From NCBI RefSeq assembly GCF_018314255.1, contig NZ_CP073066.1, forward strand, positions 2,356,001-2,420,000: 64,000 nucleotides of DNA. The letters run 5' to 3'. Origin of the DNA: Lentilactobacillus buchneri. Its GTDB lineage: Bacteria; Bacillota; Bacilli; Lactobacillales; Lactobacillaceae. The notes under the pieces are model-generated. The model saw only the letters and a program-made list of their open reading frames with translations. It ran no database searches and was not told the origin of the DNA. A program made the position numbers and the translations under genes. Below, piece after piece: positions 9,169 through 20,201 of this stretch (the stretch's first letter is position 1; every line of letters begins with the position of its first letter).

Positions 9169-11085
9169 ATGGAAACAATGCGCGTTGAGAACTTAGCAAA
9201 AACATACGGTGAGAAGACGCTTTTTGATAAGCTGAATTTTATTATTAATGAACACGACCGAATTGGCTTAATTGGGACTAATGGGACTGGAAAGACATCG
9301 TTATTGAATGCCATTGCCGGCATTGACCATGACTCGACAGGTGACATTATTACCTCGAAATCTTACACCATCGGTTATTTAAAGCAGGATCCAGAACTGG
9401 ACGAGAGTCTGTCAATTATGGATGCCGTTTTTTCCGGATCGCAAACGGTCTATCGAACAATTCGCCATTACGAAGCTGCTTTGAAAGATTATTCAACGCA
9501 TCCAGAGGACCCAGAAGCAGCCAAACGATATACCAAGGCTGAAGCCCGAATGAATGAAGAAGACGCCTGGAACGCGCAAAGTGACGTTAAAACGATTTTG
9601 ACCCAGTTGAAGATTACCGATTATAACCAGAAGATTTCCGAATTATCCGGTGGTCAAAGACGACGAGTGGGGTTGGCACAAGTTCTGATTCAAGCGCCCA
9701 ACTTACTGTTGTTGGATGAGCCGACCAACCACTTGGATTTTGATTCCATCGACTGGCTGGAAAATTATCTGGCGGCTTATAAGGGATCCCTGATTGTGGT
9801 TACCCATGACCGTTATTTTCTGGACCATGTTGCTAACAAAATCTGGGAACTGTCATTTGGCAAACTTTACCAGTATGATGGCAACTATCAAGATTATGTC
9901 CAGCAAAAAGCGACCCGGGTTCAAGGTGAAATTCAAGCCGAGCATAAGACTCAGCAGCTCTACAAACAGGAATTGGCGTGGATGAAGACCGGTGCGAAGG
10001 CCCGTTCAACCAAGCAGCAGGCCCGCATTAATCGGTTTAATGACTTAAAGGAAAACGTCGGTACCTTACAGCTTGATCAGGATGTCAATATTTCCCTTGG
10101 CCAGACCCGATTGGGCAAGGAAGTTCTTAAGATGAAAGATGCCAATTTAACCATTGACGGCAAAACAATTCTCAAGGATTTCAATATTCTCGTCCAGCCG
10201 AATGAACGGATCGGAATCAGTGGCGAGAACGGTGCCGGTAAGACCAGCCTGCTCAACGTCATTGCCGGTCGGCTGAAATTGGATTCTGGAATTATCAAAG
10301 TCGGCGAAACCGTCAAAATCGCCTACTATACGCAACTGACCGAGCCGATTCCTGAAGATAAGCGGGTCATTAGTTATTTGAGTGAGATTGGCCAACAGGT
10401 CACCGATAATACCGGCAACAAGATTAGTGTTGCCGAATTGCTTGAAGAATTTCTGTTTCCCCGTTTCATGCACGGCACGTTAATCCGTAAACTTTCCGGT
10501 GGTGAAAAACGACGCCTGTATCTGTTGAAATTATTGATGCAGCAACCAAATGTTTTACTCTTGGATGAGCCGACCAACGACTTGGATATTGCGACTTTGA
10601 CCGTTTTGGAAGATTACATTTCCAAATTCCAAGGGACCGTCATTACCGTTTCCCATGACCGTTACTTCTTGGACAAAGTTGCTGATCGATTGCTGATTTT
10701 TAAAGGCAACGGTGTGATTGAAGAACACCGCGGTCGGTTCACCGATTACCTGGCCTCATTGAAAAAGACGTCGAAATCGTCTGCCAAGTCAGACAGCGGG
10801 CAGTCAACTTCTCAATCGGATTCGGCAATCTCAAGTCAAGACGCAACCGCTTCAAATGCCAAAGCCAAGAAAAAACTGACATATTCTGAAAAGATTGAAT
10901 ATGATCACATCGAAGATGAAATTGAAAAGCTCGAATCTCAAGTTGAAGACATTGATAAGCAGATGCAAAACAATGGCTCGGATTATGATAAGCTGGCGGA
11001 TCTTCAAGCACAAAAGGACCAGTTGTCTGCCGAAGCCGATAAAAAGATGAAACGCTGGGAATATTTAAGCGAATACGCTGAATAA
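9169..11085 (+). CDS. ABC-F family ATPase (Uup-like)
   Basis: A 638-residue protein with two ABC cassettes and no membrane segments. The first Walker A is GTNGTGKTS (about residues 37-45), with signature LSGGQRRRV and Walker [13 protein letters not shown]. The second has [18 protein letters not shown] and [12 protein letters not shown]. The cassettes are joined by a charged linker, and a C-terminal coiled coil ([20 protein letters not shown] region) follows a Ser-rich stretch. This arrangement matches Uup/YfmR-type translation ATPases that act on ribosomes. It is seven bases downstream of cca and probably co-transcribed. Confidence 0.92.
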   Translation: METMRVENLAKTYGEKTLFDKLNFIINEHDRIGLIGTNGTGKTSLLNAIAGIDHDSTGDIITSKSYTIGYLKQDPELDESLSIMDAVFSGSQTVYRTIRHYEAALKDYSTHPEDPEAAKRYTKAEARMNEEDAWNAQSDVKTILTQLKITDYNQKISELSGGQRRRVGLAQVLIQAPNLLLLDEPTNHLDFDSIDWLENYLAAYKGSLIVVTHDRYFLDHVANKIWELSFGKLYQYDGNYQDYVQQKATRVQGEIQAEHKTQQLYKQELAWMKTGAKARSTKQQARINRFNDLKENVGTLQLDQDVNISLGQTRLGKEVLKMKDANLTIDGKTILKDFNILVQPNERIGISGENGAGKTSLLNVIAGRLKLDSGIIKVGETVKIAYYTQLTEPIPEDKRVISYLSEIGQQVTDNTGNKISVAELLEEFLFPRFMHGTLIRKLSGGEKRRLYLLKLLMQQPNVLLLDEPTNDLDIATLTVLEDYISKFQGTVITVSHDRYFLDKVADRLLIFKGNGVIEEHRGRFTDYLASLKKTSKSSAKSDSGQSTSQSDSAISSQDATASNAKAKKKLTYSEKIEYDHIEDEIEKLESQVEDIDKQMQNNGSDYDKLADLQAQKDQLSAEADKKMKRWEYLSEYAE

Positions 11086-11123
11086 TTAAAAACAGTCACG
11101 TTCTGATAAAAAGGAGAATTGCC

Positions 11124-12074
11124 ATGTTAGAAGACGCCTATTTAGATCTTGCACGTTATGTTTTGGAAAATGGCCACAAAAAAACTGATCGAACCCATAC
11201 CGGAACCATCAGTACGTTTGGCTATCAGATGCGATTTGATTTATCCAAGGGATTTCCTTTATTAACCACTAAGAAAGTGCCATTTGGATTAATCAAAAGT
11301 GAACTCTTATGGTTCTTGAAGGGTGACACCAACATCCAATTTTTATTGAAGCATAAGAATCACATTTGGGACGAGTGGGCTTTTGAAAAGTTTGTCGCTT
11401 CAAATGACTATACCGGCCCGGATATGACTGACTTTTCTCATCGGGCACAAAAAGATCCCGAATTCAACAAAGTTTATCAGGAGCAAAAAAAGTTATTCTG
11501 TGATCGAATTGTCAACGACGATGATTTTGCCAAAAAGTATGGCGACTTAGGTCTGGTTTACGGTAGCCAATGGCGGGCCTGGAAGACTTCCACTGGTGGA
11601 ACGATCGACCAAATCCAAAATGTGATTGATTTAATTAAAACTCACCCTGATTCAAGACGGATGATCGTTTCGGCATGGAATCCAGAGGATGTGCCAACAA
11701 TGGCCTTGCCGCCTTGCCACACCTTATTCCAATTCTATGTCAACGATGGCAAGTTAAGCTGCCAATTGTATCAACGTTCAGGAGATATTTTCCTCGGCGT
11801 GCCTTATAATATCGCCAGTTACGCCTTATTGACCTCCATGATCGCCAGAGAGTGTGGCTTGGAAGTTGGTGATTTTGTGCACACCTTTGGGGATGCCCAC
11901 ATTTACCTTAACCACATTGACCAAGTCGAGGAACTCCTTTCCCGTAAACCTCGTCAGGCACCCGAATTGTGGCTGAATCCTGAAAAGAAACATTTGGACG
12001 AATTCGAAATGGCTGATATCAAGGTCAAAAATTACGACCCATACCCAGTCATTAAAGCGCCGGTTGCGGTTTAG
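11124..12074 (+). CDS. thyA: Thymidylate synthase
   Basis: A 316-residue ThyA converting dUMP to dTMP with methylene-THF. Diagnostic segments are [19 protein letters not shown], the catalytic cysteine in [13 protein letters not shown], then [20 protein letters not shown] and [12 protein letters not shown]. Length matches the longer Lactobacillales type with an insert of about 50 residues near residues 85-140. Start ATG follows aaaaggaga. dfrA follows directly, regenerating the folate product. Confidence 0.98.
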   Translation: MLEDAYLDLARYVLENGHKKTDRTHTGTISTFGYQMRFDLSKGFPLLTTKKVPFGLIKSELLWFLKGDTNIQFLLKHKNHIWDEWAFEKFVASNDYTGPDMTDFSHRAQKDPEFNKVYQEQKKLFCDRIVNDDDFAKKYGDLGLVYGSQWRAWKTSTGGTIDQIQNVIDLIKTHPDSRRMIVSAWNPEDVPTMALPPCHTLFQFYVNDGKLSCQLYQRSGDIFLGVPYNIASYALLTSMIARECGLEVGDFVHTFGDAHIYLNHIDQVEELLSRKPRQAPELWLNPEKKHLDEFEMADIKVKNYDPYPVIKAPVAV

Positions 12075-12084
12075 GAGGAAGTCG

Positions 12085-12570
12085 ATGTTAGCTTTTATCT
12101 GGGCTGAAGACGCCAACGGTTTAATTGGTGCCAATGGTCAACTTCCTTGGCATCTGCCGGACGATATGCATTACTTCAAAGAAACCACGATGGGCAATAC
12201 GATTATTTCCGGATCGAAAACCTTCCGCAGTTATAATCGGCCACTGCCGGGTCGTGAGAATATTGTGGTTTCACACCAAACTGATTTTCCAACGGGCATC
12301 AAAGTTATCCCTTCGATTGAACAACTGTGTGACTTGATTGCTCAAAATCCCGATAAACAATATATTGTGACCGGTGGTGCCAATCTATTTGCCCAATTAC
12401 GTTCAAAAGTCGACCGGCTTTATCGCACGAAGATTGAAGCTGAATTTTCCGGTGACACCTATATGCCAGCCATTGACTATTCTTTATTTGAATTGAGCAA
12501 ATCGGTCGTTGGTGTTGTTGACGCCAAAAATAAGTATCCCCACACTTTTGAAGTTTTCGATAGAAAATAA
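12085..12570 (+). CDS. dfrA: Dihydrofolate reductase
   Basis: A 161-residue type I DHFR that reduces dihydrofolate to tetrahydrofolate. Start ATG 12085 has the site aggagg; an upstream in-frame ATG at 12064 overlaps thyA and lacks one. The N-terminus MLAFIWAEDANGLIGANGQ holds the substrate and NADPH contact residues, followed by LPWHLPDDM with the active-site Asp, then GSKTFRSY and VTGGANLF. It follows thyA by 10 bases, so the two are co-translated. It also serves the folate genes far downstream. Confidence 0.97.
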   Translation: MLAFIWAEDANGLIGANGQLPWHLPDDMHYFKETTMGNTIISGSKTFRSYNRPLPGRENIVVSHQTDFPTGIKVIPSIEQLCDLIAQNPDKQYIVTGGANLFAQLRSKVDRLYRTKIEAEFSGDTYMPAIDYSLFELSKSVVGVVDAKNKYPHTFEVFDRK

Positions 12571-12607
12571 CGCCGGCATAAATGCTTATGAATCTTTGGC
12601 AGAACTT

Positions 12608-12616
12608 TGATATAAT
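12608..12616 (+). promoter_or_regulatory. Extended -10 promoter for degV
   Basis: TGA followed by a perfect TATAAT (12611-12616); no good -35 at 17 bases, as allowed for extended -10 promoters. Confidence 0.5.
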
Positions 12617-12669
12617 TGTCGTTGGACTATCAATTAATTATTAATTTTGTAAAGAAACGAGTGGCGTAA

Positions 12670-13518
12670 ATGGCAAAAGTAAAAATTGTGACGGACTCAT
12701 CTGCCCAGTTGACAGATGAAGAACTCAAACAATACGGCATTACAATTGTTCCATTAACAGTGATGATTGATGATACGGTCTACGTTGATCGTGATACGAT
12801 CACCAATGAAACCTTTGTTCCTCAAATGTTGGCGGCTCACGATCTGCCAAAGACCAGTCAACCACCAGTTGGTAAATTTGTTGAAGCATTTGACCGGTTG
12901 GGTGAAGACGGCAGCCAAATTCTCTGTTTGAATATGTTGGCCGCCATCAGCGGCACTGTTCACGCAGCCGAACAAGCAGCCACAATCAGCAAATCCGATG
13001 TGACCGTGGTTGACAGTCAAAGTACCGACCGCGGCTTGGGCTTTCAAGTGCTCGAAGCGGCTAAGCTGGCCCAGCAAGGTGCCGACATGGATACCATTTT
13101 AGCCAGAGTCAATCAGGTTCGTAATAACACCAAGCTTTATTTATGTGTCATGACTCTGGATAATATTGTCAAGGGCGGTCGATTGCATCCGATTGCCGGG
13201 GCAATCACCAACTTTTTAAACATTAAGTTGGGGCTTCAAGTCACTGACGGCAAACTTAAAATTATTTCTAAAGGTCGCGGCGATAAATCGCTTAAAAAGT
13301 TTTTCAATGGTATTATTGATGAAATGAAAAACACCGCCGCTGTTAAGTCGATTGGCGTTTCATACGTCACTGAAACTGAAGTATTAAAGGACACTGTTCA
13401 AAAGCTTAAGGCTGACTTTCCCGATGCATCATTTCTTGAACGGGTGACGTCACCGACCATTTCCACGCATACCGGTAAAGGGGCTTTCGCGTTGATTTAT
13501 TACAGTGATCCCGAGTAA
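12670..13518 (+). CDS. DegV family fatty-acid-binding protein
   Basis: A 282-residue DegV protein with the N-terminal VTDSSAQL segment, PKTSQPPVGKF, and GGRLHPIAG typical of the family. DegV/FakB proteins bind fatty acids for phosphorylation by FakA in exogenous fatty acid use. Which DegV works with FakA cannot be told here. A second, quite different copy lies at 56837. Its own extended -10 promoter and a downstream hairpin make it a single-gene unit. Confidence 0.93.
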   Translation: MAKVKIVTDSSAQLTDEELKQYGITIVPLTVMIDDTVYVDRDTITNETFVPQMLAAHDLPKTSQPPVGKFVEAFDRLGEDGSQILCLNMLAAISGTVHAAEQAATISKSDVTVVDSQSTDRGLGFQVLEAAKLAQQGADMDTILARVNQVRNNTKLYLCVMTLDNIVKGGRLHPIAGAITNFLNIKLGLQVTDGKLKIISKGRGDKSLKKFFNGIIDEMKNTAAVKSIGVSYVTETEVLKDTVQKLKADFPDASFLERVTSPTISTHTGKGAFALIYYSDPE

Positions 13519-13540
13519 TTGCAGATCTGAAATATTGCTT

Positions 13541-13582
13541 AAAGGGGCGAGGCAAAGCGGCTGTTTTGTTGTCACCCCTTTT
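13541..13582 (+). terminator. Terminator after degV
   Basis: Stem aaaggggcga pairs with tcacccctttt across a loop of about 20 bases, with T residues in the right arm. Confidence 0.65.
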
Positions 13583-13613
13583 AGATTTGATCACCATTTG
13601 AGAGGTTGTTTTT

Positions 13614-14540
13614 GTGAGTCAAAATAAACATGTTAAACAGACACAGCATCATTTTCGTTGGATTATCGGATTGATCGGCCTGATCGTGATTGGGGCAGCC
13701 GCATTTTTCGGCTACCATTATTTCAACTCGGCCAAAGAAACACTGCCAAGAGAAGTTAAATTAACGGCTGTTGGGGATTCACTGACTCAAGGGGTTGGCG
13801 ATCCGACCAACAAAGGCGGCTATACCCACTTGATTCGCCAAAAAGTGATTCAAAAAAATCCCAATGTTCACCTGTCCACTGCCAACTATGGCATTTCAGG
13901 GGAAACTACTAACCAAATTAATCATCGGGTGGTTTATTCAAAACGGCTGCAGCACAGCATACGAGAAGCCGATGTGATCACGATTACCACTGGTGGAAAC
14001 GATTTACTGAAGTTTTTGAAGGCGAACGTTGTTGGCTTGAACAAACATCAGTTGAACCAGAAATTGACCAGTTATTGTCAAACATATCAAGCTAGGGTTA
14101 CCCGGCTATTCCGAAATATCCGCCACTTAAACCGTCGGGCGCCGATTTTTGTTTTTGGCATTTACAATCCTGTCTACGTTTACTTCCCCCAGGTCAACTA
14201 CATCAACGACACCGTGGCTCATACCAACCAGATTACCAATAAAGTGATCCACCAACAGCACAGGATGTACTTTGTCTCGATTAACAAACCGCTTACAGAC
14301 GGTCAGTTTACCACTGCCAAATCCAGAAAAGCTTTGGAAGAAAAGGCCGCTGCCAGCATTATCGCCGAAAATCATGATTCGCCTGCCGACATTGAGCAGT
14401 TATTGAGTGGCCAACCTGCCCAGTCAAATAAATATCTCTCAAATGATGACCATTTCCACCCGAATTTGAAGGGGTATCAAATTATGACCAATCGCTTGTA
14501 TTCCCAAATGGCCAAGCACATATCCTGGTTAAAGGAGTGA
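13614..14540 (+). CDS. SGNH/GDSL-family esterase with N-terminal membrane anchor (YpmR-like)
   Basis: A 308-residue protein starting at GTG 13614 behind gagagg. One transmembrane helix (about residues 16-36) anchors it with the catalytic domain outside. Block I is AVGDSLTQGVGD with the nucleophile Ser, block II has YGISGETT, block III TTGGNDLL, and block V DDHFHPN with catalytic Asp and His. The family hydrolyses esters of lipids or wall components. It forms a small operon with ypmS, yozE, rbgA and rnhB, as in bacilli. Confidence 0.92.
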   Translation: MSQNKHVKQTQHHFRWIIGLIGLIVIGAAAFFGYHYFNSAKETLPREVKLTAVGDSLTQGVGDPTNKGGYTHLIRQKVIQKNPNVHLSTANYGISGETTNQINHRVVYSKRLQHSIREADVITITTGGNDLLKFLKANVVGLNKHQLNQKLTSYCQTYQARVTRLFRNIRHLNRRAPIFVFGIYNPVYVYFPQVNYINDTVAHTNQITNKVIHQQHRMYFVSINKPLTDGQFTTAKSRKALEEKAAASIIAENHDSPADIEQLLSGQPAQSNKYLSNDDHFHPNLKGYQIMTNRLYSQMAKHISWLKE

Positions 14541-14546
14541 TCCAAA

Positions 14547-15164
14547 ATGAGAAAAGCCTCCAAGCAGACGAAATCCCGCAATCCTTGGAAAATCGCCTTC
14601 ATATCGTTAATCGGCCTCCTGGTTGTTTTAGTTGCCGGCATGTTTTTGGCGGTTTCTTTATCGTCATCTACAACGAAATTGGTAAATCAAAAGTCGACCA
14701 ACCAGTCGGAGCCAATTTCCGCCACTATCAATAAAGCTCAACTCAATCAACTATCCAATTATTATTTAGATAAGCTGCAGAAGGGCCGACCTTCGCAATA
14801 TCACTTTGAAGTCGCCAACGAAGGGATTGTCTATGGCTCACTGACTTTATTAGGTTCCAACGTCGATTATTCACTGACCTTCGACCCGAAAGTGATGCCC
14901 AATGGTAATATTGAACTTCACGCTAATAAGCTGGCACTGGGGAAGTTCCCGGTCCCAATCAGTTTTGTTTTAATGTATGTCAAACAAAACTATAAACTGC
15001 CAAAGTGGGTCCAACTGATTCCTAAAGATAAAACAATCAAACTTGATATAATTCACATGAACGGTAAGAATGGGATTAATTATCGGGCCCGGACCATCGA
15101 TTTGAAAGGCCAAGGAAAATTTGCCTTTGAGATTCTTTTGCCGACCACTGACAAGGAGGACTAA
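14547..15164 (+). CDS. YpmS family membrane-anchored protein (DUF2140)
   Basis: A 205-residue protein with one N-terminal helix at about residues 12-35 and an extracytoplasmic beta-rich domain. It begins six bases after the SGNH esterase stop. The pairing with YpmR is conserved in Firmicutes. No catalytic motif is seen and the function is unknown; a role at the cell surface is inferred only from topology. Confidence 0.88.
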   Translation: MRKASKQTKSRNPWKIAFISLIGLLVVLVAGMFLAVSLSSSTTKLVNQKSTNQSEPISATINKAQLNQLSNYYLDKLQKGRPSQYHFEVANEGIVYGSLTLLGSNVDYSLTFDPKVMPNGNIELHANKLALGKFPVPISFVLMYVKQNYKLPKWVQLIPKDKTIKLDIIHMNGKNGINYRARTIDLKGQGKFAFEILLPTTDKED

Positions 15165-15165
15165 T

Positions 15166-15384
15166 ATGCACAAAACGTTCTACCAATATTTAATGACCAA
15201 ACGCAACCCCGGAAGTACTGATCCAGAGGCTGAATTTGCCAACAACGCATTTTATGATCAGTCATTTCCCAAACAAGAAGATGAGTTTGACGCGTTATCC
15301 AAGTATTTAGAAGAAAATGCTTCATACCTTCCGACCATGGAAATTTTTGATTCCGTGTGGAAGGAATATCAAGAAAGCTTTTAG
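15166..15384 (+). CDS. YozE family SAM-like fold protein (UPF0346)
   Basis: A 72-residue cytosolic protein, start ATG 15166 with site aaggaggac, immediately after the ypmS stop. The signature FYQYLMTKRNP and FANNAFYDQSFPKQ identify the YozE family, small helical proteins with a SAM-like fold and unknown function. The upstream in-frame ATG at 15121 lies inside ypmS and is unlikely. Confidence 0.93.
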   Translation: MHKTFYQYLMTKRNPGSTDPEAEFANNAFYDQSFPKQEDEFDALSKYLEENASYLPTMEIFDSVWKEYQESF

Positions 15385-15395
15385 GAAGTGAAACA

Positions 15396-16268
15396 ATGGC
15401 AGTAACAATTCAATGGTTTCCAGGACACATGGCCAAGGCAATTCGTCAGTTTGAAGAAAATCTTTCTTTAGTTGACGTGGTATTTGAAGTGATTGACGCT
15501 AGAATTCCGCTGACTTCTCAAAACCCTGAAATTCGACGAATCAGTGCCGATAAGCCGCATCTTTATATCATGACAAAGCGTGATTTGGCTGATCCTCAAT
15601 TAACCAATGCCTGGCTGCAGTATTTTGCTGAACACAACCAACCGGCAATCGCCATTGATGCCAAAACCAAATTTGGCATCAATAATGTGATTTCGGTGAT
15701 TTCACCCATTTTGCGTGACAAATTGCAGCGGGAACAGGATAAAGGCATGAAGAAACGACCGATCCGAGCCATTAGTGTTGGGGTACCGAATGTCGGGAAA
15801 TCAACTGTTTTGAACCGATTGGTCAACCGTCGAGCCGCTCAGGTTGGCAACCGTCCCGGTGTGACCAAGGGGCAACAGTGGCTTAAATCGACTGATAAGT
15901 TGGAATTACTGGATACACCGGGAATTCTGTGGCCAAAATTTTCCAGTCAAGAAGTTGCCGACAAGCTGGCATTGACCGGTGCAATTAAAGAGAGCGTTTA
16001 TGCCAGTGACGACATTGCCTTGTTTGGCTTAAAGCAGATCAGACAGCTTCACCCGGAAGGCCTCAAAGACCGTTATCACTTAACTGACGACGATTTGGAT
16101 TTGTCCGACGTTGACCTGCTGTTACAAATTACTAAGAAAGTCGGCATGCGCGATGATTATGAACGTGGCTCCAATCGGATTATTCAAGATTTCCGTGCCG
16201 GCAAAATTGGTCGTTTTACTTTGGATGATCCTGAAACGGTGAGTGACGATGACCAAGCTAACAATTAA
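15396..16268 (+). CDS. rbgA: Ribosome biogenesis GTPase RbgA (YlqF)
   Basis: A 290-residue circularly permuted GTPase required for late 50S assembly. Start ATG 15396 gives the family N-terminus [11 protein letters not shown]. The order of G motifs is permuted: TKRDLAD (G4) near residue 60, then [13 protein letters not shown] (G1) near residue 128, then DTPG (G3). The last 20 bases overlap rnhB, showing translational coupling. The RbgA-RNase HII pair is conserved in Firmicutes. Confidence 0.97.
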   Translation: MAVTIQWFPGHMAKAIRQFEENLSLVDVVFEVIDARIPLTSQNPEIRRISADKPHLYIMTKRDLADPQLTNAWLQYFAEHNQPAIAIDAKTKFGINNVISVISPILRDKLQREQDKGMKKRPIRAISVGVPNVGKSTVLNRLVNRRAAQVGNRPGVTKGQQWLKSTDKLELLDTPGILWPKFSSQEVADKLALTGAIKESVYASDDIALFGLKQIRQLHPEGLKDRYHLTDDDLDLSDVDLLLQITKKVGMRDDYERGSNRIIQDFRAGKIGRFTLDDPETVSDDDQANN

Positions 16269-17022
16269 AGACGTTAAACAGCTTTTATCCCAGATGTCTG
16301 ATCTCACCGATCCGCGGTTGATTGAGTTAAAGGCTGACCCGCGAAAAGGGGTTCAATTGGCAATTCAGTCAACAGAAAACCGCCTGCAAAAGCAGGCCAG
16401 AGCCCTGGATGAATTTGAACAGCGGTTTAAATATGAACGGTCTTTTTGGCATCAGGGGCTGCAATATGTTGCCGGTGTGGATGAAGTCGGCAGAGGTCCT
16501 CTGGCGGGGCCAGTGGTGGCTGCTGCAGTGATTCTGCCGCACGACTTTGACCTGGTTTCCGTCAATGATTCCAAGCAGCTGACACCGACCCAACGCGCAG
16601 AGTTGGCCCCGCTCATTTCAGCTGAAGCCCTGAGCGTGGGGATTGGATCGGTGGATAATCATGGGATCGATGAGTTAAGCATTTACCAAGCCACTCGTGT
16701 TGCCATGAAACAAGCTGTGGAATCTTTAACCCCACAGCCGGATGAAATCATTGTTGATGCCATGCAGATTCCCGTTCCGATTCGGCAAACCAGACTGATC
16801 AAAGGTGATGCCAAGAGCATCAGTGTTTCTGCAGCCAGCATTGTCGCCAAAGTCTATCGGGACCATTTGATGGACGAGTACGCCAAGCAGTACCCGGAAT
16901 ACGATTTTCCACACAACGCCGGCTATGGAACGGCCAAGCATTTAGCAGCTCTCAAGGAACTGGGACCAACGCCGATTCATCGAATGAGTTTTGCCCCGGT
17001 GAAAAAGTTTAGCCAAAAATAA
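16249..17022 (+). CDS. rnhB: Ribonuclease HII
   Basis: A 257-residue RNase HII that cuts RNA in RNA-DNA hybrids and removes misincorporated ribonucleotides. Catalytic residues are in [15 protein letters not shown] (Asp, Glu), IIVDAM (Asp) and the downstream region [21 protein letters not shown]. The ATG at 16249 has ggtgag upstream. The GTG at 16243 is in frame but overlaps that site. An N-terminal extension of about 70 residues before the catalytic core is usual for the Firmicute form. Confidence 0.97.
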   Translation: MTKLTIKDVKQLLSQMSDLTDPRLIELKADPRKGVQLAIQSTENRLQKQARALDEFEQRFKYERSFWHQGLQYVAGVDEVGRGPLAGPVVAAAVILPHDFDLVSVNDSKQLTPTQRAELAPLISAEALSVGIGSVDNHGIDELSIYQATRVAMKQAVESLTPQPDEIIVDAMQIPVPIRQTRLIKGDAKSISVSAASIVAKVYRDHLMDEYAKQYPEYDFPHNAGYGTAKHLAALKELGPTPIHRMSFAPVKKFSQK

Positions 17023-17061
17023 ATATGTTTTACGTAGATAACTCTTAAAAGGATGATGACA

Positions 17062-17946
17062 ATGCTTTTAAGAGATTTTTTGTTAAGAATACATTTATGT
17101 AAGGGAATCGGCATGATTGGTAAGTCAAAAATTTATACTTGGGTAAATCAGGTCGACTGGCGGGATGATCAACTGCCGACCTCAGGATTCTTGGCTGCCG
17201 TCGCTCAACTAAACGTTAAGAACACCGCTAACTTCAAAATCAGCTATCAACAGTTAATGCGAAACGACGACAAAGTGGACCAGCTGGTCGATGGTGAACA
17301 GTGGCTGAGCATTGCAGATGCTGAATATCCACTTCAATTGCGAGAATCGTTTGCGCCGCCGTTAGTGCTGTTTTATCGCGGAGATTTGTCGCTTTTATCC
17401 CAGCCACTTTTAGGAATCGTTGGGGCGCGGGACTGCACCTCATATTCAGTTGAAATCCTAAAAAATTTGATTCCTGGAAGAGTTTCCAATACAATGGCTA
17501 TTGTGTCGGGGCTGGCTAAAGGGGTTGATACGTTGGCCCACCAATGTGTCATCGCCAACCAAGGTAAAACCATTGCCGTGATTGGGACAGGGTTGGACGT
17601 GTGTTATCCATATACCAATCAGGAACTACAAGCAACGATTGCCGCCGACCATCTGTTAATCAGTGAATATCCCAATCATACCAAGGGCTATCGAAATCAC
17701 TTTCCGGAACGTAACCGCATCATTGCCGGATTGGTTCAAAGTGTTCTGGTCACTGAAGCCAAAAAACATTCCGGTAGTTTGATCACGGCCAATTTAGCCC
17801 TGCAAAATAATCGCAATGTCTTAGCCGTCCCGGGGTCAATTATGATGCCGCTTTCCGTTGGTACCAATGAATTAATCGCTGCTGGCGCAAAACCGGTTTT
17901 ACGTGAGTTGGACATCTTGGAGGACTACTTTCAGACGCGGATTTAA
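17062..17946 (+). CDS. dprA: DNA-processing protein DprA
   Basis: A 294-residue Rossmann-like protein that loads RecA onto incoming single-stranded DNA during transformation. Key segments are GIVGARDCTSYS, VSGLAKGVDTLAHQ, AVIGTGLDVCYP and ERNRIIAGL. The ATG at 17062 has aaagga eight bases upstream; ATGs at 17053 and 17056 overlap the site. It lies just upstream of topA, as in most Firmicutes. Presence of dprA alone does not show competence. Confidence 0.95.
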   Translation: MLLRDFLLRIHLCKGIGMIGKSKIYTWVNQVDWRDDQLPTSGFLAAVAQLNVKNTANFKISYQQLMRNDDKVDQLVDGEQWLSIADAEYPLQLRESFAPPLVLFYRGDLSLLSQPLLGIVGARDCTSYSVEILKNLIPGRVSNTMAIVSGLAKGVDTLAHQCVIANQGKTIAVIGTGLDVCYPYTNQELQATIAADHLLISEYPNHTKGYRNHFPERNRIIAGLVQSVLVTEAKKHSGSLITANLALQNNRNVLAVPGSIMMPLSVGTNELIAAGAKPVLRELDILEDYFQTRI

Positions 17947-17956
17947 GGGTAGTGAG

Positions 17957-17985
17957 TTGACACTTTAAAATTCCTGCAATATGAT
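17957..17985 (+). promoter_or_regulatory. Strong predicted promoter for topA
   Basis: Perfect TTGACA (17957-17962), 17-base spacer, TATGAT (17980-17985). It is the best sigma-A match seen in the first 20 kb. Confidence 0.7.
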
Positions 17986-18054
17986 GTGGTAGATTTGTAA
18001 TAAAAATTCCTACAATAATATAACTAAAAATAAGCAGTTTTGAGGGGAGAAAAT

Positions 18055-20181
18055 ATGGCAACTTCTACAAAAACGAAACCAAAAGCCAAAGCAAAATCAA
18101 AAACTAAGCGAAAATCGCCTAAAAAAAATCTAGTCATTGTGGAGTCACCTGCCAAAGCCAAGACCATAGAAAAATATCTTGGCCGTTCATATAAGGTGGT
18201 CGCCAGTAAAGGACACGTGCGGGATTTGCCCAAGAGTAAGATGGGCGTTGATATCGACCATGATTATGAACCGCACTACATTTCCATTCGGGGTAAGGGT
18301 GACACAATTAAAGAATTACGGTCAGCCGCTAAAAAGGCCAAAAAAGTGTATCTGGCAGCCGATCCGGATCGTGAAGGGGAATCGATTGCCTGGCATCTTC
18401 AGCACATTTTGGATTTAGATCCTAACGAAGATAACCGAGTGGTATTTAATGAAATCACCAAGGATGCCGTCAAAGAATCATTCAAGCATCCCCGAAATAT
18501 CGATATGAATCTCGTTGATGCTCAACAGGCCCGACGGATTTTAGACCGGTTGGTGGGATATTCAATTTCACCGCTTCTCTGGCAAAAGGTTAAAAAGGGG
18601 CTCAGTGCCGGGCGGGTTCAATCGATCGCCCTTTGGCTGATTATTCAACGCGAAAAGGCCATCAAAGACTTTACCCCAGAAGAGTACTGGTCAATTGATT
18701 CTGAATTTAAGAAGGGCCGCAGTAAGTTCAAAGCTGCCTTTTACGGCTTAAACGGTAAGAAAAAGGAACTGCCAAATAACGAGGCGGTTCAAAAGGTTCT
18801 GCAGCAGTTGGATCCCAAAGGTGACTTTGATATTACCAAGGTAACCCGTCGTGAACGGAAGCGCCAACCGCAGCCGCCATTTACCACCAGTACAATGCAG
18901 CAGGAAGCCAACCGAAAGCTCAACTTCAGAACACGAAAGACGATGATGGCTGCCCAACAGCTCTATGAAGGAATTAATATTGGTAAAGAGGGTAGTCAAG
19001 GTCTGATTACCTATATGCGGACCGATTCAACCCGAATTTCAGTCATTGCCAAACACGAAGCGTCCCAATTTCTACATGAGAAATACGGCGCCGAATATGC
19101 GGCAACCAAACCAATTAAAGGCAAATTGCCCGAGGGTGCCCAAGATGCCCATGAGGCCATTCGTCCGACTTCCGTTTTCAGAACGCCGGCCAGTTTGAAA
19201 CAATATCTGACCCGCGACCAATTTAGACTCTATCAAATGGTTTGGTCAAGATTTGTGGCCAGCCAAATGACTCCGGCAATCATGGATACCATGGCAGTGA
19301 CAATTGAACAAAATAACGTGACCTTTAAAGCCAATGGGTCCAAGATGAAGTTTGATGGATTCTTGAAGGTTTATGGTGATAGTAAAGAAAAGGACAACTT
19401 GTTACCCGATTTGGAGAGTAGCGATGTTGTTAAGTTGGTCAAGAATAATCCGGACCAGCATTTTACTCAGCCACCGGCACGATACAGTGAAGCAACGCTG
19501 ATTAAAGCCCTTGAAGAAAAGGGTGTTGGCCGGCCATCAACGTACTCACCAACCATTGATACGATTCAGCGCCGGTATTACGTTAAGGAAGTTGGCCGTC
19601 GATTTGAGCCGACTGAATTGGGGGAAATTGTCAACAAGATTATTGTTGAATACTTCCCAGACGTGGTAAACATTGACTTCACTGCAAATTTAGAAGGCAA
19701 ACTGGATCAGGTTGAAGAAGGTAAAGAGAACTGGATCAAATTAGTCGATACGTTCTATAAACCATTTTCCGACGAGGTTGATGCTGCAACCAAAAATATG
19801 GAAAAGGTCCAAATTAAAGATGAACCCGCAGGTATTAACTGTGAAATCTGTGGCGCTCCAATGGTCATCAAAATGGGCCGTTACGGTAAATTCTATGCCT
19901 GTTCAAGATTCCCGGATTGTCGCAATACCAAAGCAATTGTTAAGGAAATCGGTGTGATTTGTCCCAAGTGTCATAAAGGGCAGGTCATTGAGCGAAAATC
20001 AAGAAAGAACCGGATCTTCTATGGTTGCTCAAGATACCCGGATTGTGATTTCGTTTCTTGGGACAAGCCAATCGGCAGAGATTGTCCAAAGGATGGTCAC
20101 TTCTTAGTTGAAAAACGGGTCAAGGGCGGCACACAAGTAGTTTGTCCAAACGGCGACTATGAGGAACCGGCACAAAAATAA
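18055..20181 (+). CDS. topA: DNA topoisomerase I
   Basis: A 708-residue type IA enzyme relaxing negative supercoils. Start ATG 18055 follows ggggag. Residues about 1-25 are a Lys/Ala/Thr-rich basic extension before the TOPRIM domain ([33 protein letters not shown]). The active-site Tyr is in [14 protein letters not shown]. The C-terminus has two complete zinc ribbons (CEIC...CSRFPDC and CPKC...CSRYPDC). A third ribbon (CPKD...CPNGDY) keeps only two of the four expected cysteines, so it probably binds no zinc. Own promoter; the next 530 bases hold repeats. Confidence 0.97.
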   Translation: MATSTKTKPKAKAKSKTKRKSPKKNLVIVESPAKAKTIEKYLGRSYKVVASKGHVRDLPKSKMGVDIDHDYEPHYISIRGKGDTIKELRSAAKKAKKVYLAADPDREGESIAWHLQHILDLDPNEDNRVVFNEITKDAVKESFKHPRNIDMNLVDAQQARRILDRLVGYSISPLLWQKVKKGLSAGRVQSIALWLIIQREKAIKDFTPEEYWSIDSEFKKGRSKFKAAFYGLNGKKKELPNNEAVQKVLQQLDPKGDFDITKVTRRERKRQPQPPFTTSTMQQEANRKLNFRTRKTMMAAQQLYEGINIGKEGSQGLITYMRTDSTRISVIAKHEASQFLHEKYGAEYAATKPIKGKLPEGAQDAHEAIRPTSVFRTPASLKQYLTRDQFRLYQMVWSRFVASQMTPAIMDTMAVTIEQNNVTFKANGSKMKFDGFLKVYGDSKEKDNLLPDLESSDVVKLVKNNPDQHFTQPPARYSEATLIKALEEKGVGRPSTYSPTIDTIQRRYYVKEVGRRFEPTELGEIVNKIIVEYFPDVVNIDFTANLEGKLDQVEEGKENWIKLVDTFYKPFSDEVDAATKNMEKVQIKDEPAGINCEICGAPMVIKMGRYGKFYACSRFPDCRNTKAIVKEIGVICPKCHKGQVIERKSRKNRIFYGCSRYPDCDFVSWDKPIGRDCPKDGHFLVEKRVKGGTQVVCPNGDYEEPAQK

Positions 20182-20201
20182 GCATGCGACGAGCCCTGTT
20201 T

